Assembly (NCBI GenBank): GCA_016713535.1
Contig: JADJOY010000054.1
Location: 1-36,037, forward strand
Reading direction: 5' to 3'
Origin: Deltaproteobacteria bacterium
Lineage (GTDB): Bacteria; JADJOY01
Length of the DNA stretch: 36,037 nt
Of this stretch, positions 35,295 to 36,037 are shown piece after piece (the stretch's first letter is position 1; each line of letters opens with the position of its first letter). Both the position numbers and the translations under genes were made by a program. The notes below the pieces were generated by a model. It was given only the letters and a program-made list of their open reading frames with translations, did no database searches and was not told the DNA's origin.

Positions 35295-35675
35295 ATGATG
35301 ACCGAGGTGGATCGGGTCTATTTTCAGGATCTGCTGCGCGGCCAGCTCCACTTTCTGCGTGGCGAAGCAGCCGGAACCGCGGCGGGTATGAACGGCGAGC
35401 CGGCGGAGTTTCCCGACCCGACCGACCGTGCGGCGCTCGAGTCGGACCGAAGCTTCGACCTTCGAATCCGAGATCGCGAGCGCAAGCTCATGTGGACGAT
35501 CCACGAGGCGCTCGACCGGATCCACGACGGAACCTTCGGGGTCTGCGAAGACTGCGAGGCCAGGATCGGCGTCGAGCGGCTGCGCGCGCGGCCGATGACG
35601 ACGCTGTGTCTCGACTGCCAGTCCGAGCGGGAAGCGGAGCAGCGCCGGTGCGAGCGCGCGACGCGCCACCGGTGA
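35295..35675 (+). CDS. DksA/TraR C4 zinc-finger protein
   Basis: 126 residues from ATG 35295 or the adjacent ATG 35298, with GGAG/GAGG upstream. A coiled-coil N-terminus (VDRVYFQDLLRGQLHFLRG) leads to DPTDRAALE (41-49), which matches the DxxDxA coiled-coil tip that contacts RNA polymerase in DksA. Four cysteines, Cys84, Cys87, Cys105 and Cys108 (FGVCEDC and CLDCQS), form the zinc knuckle. DksA proteins bind the RNA polymerase secondary channel and, with ppGpp, retune rRNA and amino-acid promoters. Both the tip and the finger are complete, so a working regulator is likely; whether it is the housekeeping DksA or a paralogue is not clear. Confidence 0.85.
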   Translation: MMTEVDRVYFQDLLRGQLHFLRGEAAGTAAGMNGEPAEFPDPTDRAALESDRSFDLRIRDRERKLMWTIHEALDRIHDGTFGVCEDCEARIGVERLRARPMTTLCLDCQSEREAEQRRCERATRHR

Positions 35676-35693
35676 TCGTTGCCGAGCACCCCG

Positions 35694-36037
35694 ATGCCCC
35701 GACCCCCGAGCAGCCCGGACTGGACCGTCCAGTCGGAGCCGACCGTGCAGACGGCGGTCGGCGCATCGGGGGTCTGTCTCGGCCTCGCGGTGGCTCTTGG
35801 AGCCTGGCGTCTCGGCGATGCATGGACCCAGACCACGTTCTCCGCGTTCGTGCTCGGTCTGCTCGTCCTGGTGGTGAGTTCGATCGTGCTCGTCCAGGGC
35901 GGCAGGCAGGTCGTGTCGGTAGACCCGGCTCGTCGCGAGATCGAGGTCCTCACGACCACCCGATGGAGTGAGCGCCGGCGCGTCGTGCCTTTCGAGGACG
36001 TGGACCAGCTCTTCCTCGGCCAGTTCGGTGACCGCGA
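35694..36037 (+). CDS. Two-segment membrane protein, N-terminal part
   Basis: ATG 35694 runs to the window end without a stop, so only the first 114 residues are visible. Two hydrophobic segments (about 19-37, VGASGVCLGLAVALGAW; about 45-64, TFSAFVLGLLVLVVSS) form a hairpin, followed by VVSVDPARREIEVLTTTRWSERRRVVPFEDV, which resembles the start of a bacterial PH-like domain. It follows the DksA-type gene by 18 bases on the same strand. No specific family is recognised. Confidence 0.6.
   Translation, partial: MPRPPSSPDWTVQSEPTVQTAVGASGVCLGLAVALGAWRLGDAWTQTTFSAFVLGLLVLVVSSIVLVQGGRQVVSVDPARREIEVLTTTRWSERRRVVPFEDVDQLFLGQFGDR

Overview
This is a very GC-rich stretch of bacterial chromosome. It carries many predicted lipoproteins with secreted beta-propeller, phosphatase or PHP domains, several small paralogous regulatory-type proteins, no rRNA or tRNA, and no phage or transposase genes. 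Lipobox signal peptides point to a diderm-like exporter. The mix of FG-GAP/IPT lipoproteins, a CehA/McbA-type PHP lipoprotein, DUF2252 pairs and an AlkC-type HEAT protein suits an uncultured Myxococcota-like or related large-genome lineage. That placement is inference; the sequence does not fix the taxon. GTG starts and 4-base stop/start overlaps are common.

Layout. 1-2.1 kb: end of an HD-domain phosphohydrolase translationally coupled to an N-terminally extended pyruvate kinase. 2.3-5.0 kb: a small three-helix-bundle protein, then two convergent DUF2252 paralogues, one lacking an otherwise conserved Asn. 5.2-6.3 kb: a secreted phosphoesterase. 6.3-7.0 kb: hairpins and an artefact-like poly-C block. 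7.0-17.9 kb, all on the minus strand: an intact ureidoglycolate-lyase-like gene, a 1.4-kresidue FG-GAP lipoprotein, two tandem FG-GAP/IPT lipoprotein paralogues with alternating near-identical and divergent blocks, and a second, frameshifted lyase copy. 18.2-22.5 kb, minus: PlsC-like acyltransferase, GNAT-like protein and two metallophosphoesterases. 22.7-23.8 kb: an M14 carboxypeptidase. 23.8-24.2 kb: REP-like palindromes and a striking AT-rich palindromic island. 24.2-28.5 kb, minus: two small unknown proteins, AlkC-type DNA glycosylase, a small winged-helix-like protein and a GT4 glycosyltransferase. 29-36 kb: HEAT-repeat protein, zinc ribbons, three-helix-bundle protein, two members of a small protein family with an LGGxGAxYHxSLHxD motif, a large PHP-domain lipoprotein, a DksA/TraR-type zinc-finger protein and the start of a membrane protein.

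The genes do not form one obvious pathway. The strongest themes are (i) a duplicated FG-GAP lipoprotein plus lyase unit that looks shaped by gene conversion, (ii) a scatter of small DNA/RNA-polymerase-type regulatory proteins in paralogous copies, and (iii) a family of short GC palindromes at gene ends.

Quality caution. Several otherwise convincing genes are broken by what looks like a single missing base, and one block is almost pure C. The consensus probably contains indel errors, so the frameshifts reported here should not be read as proven pseudogenes.
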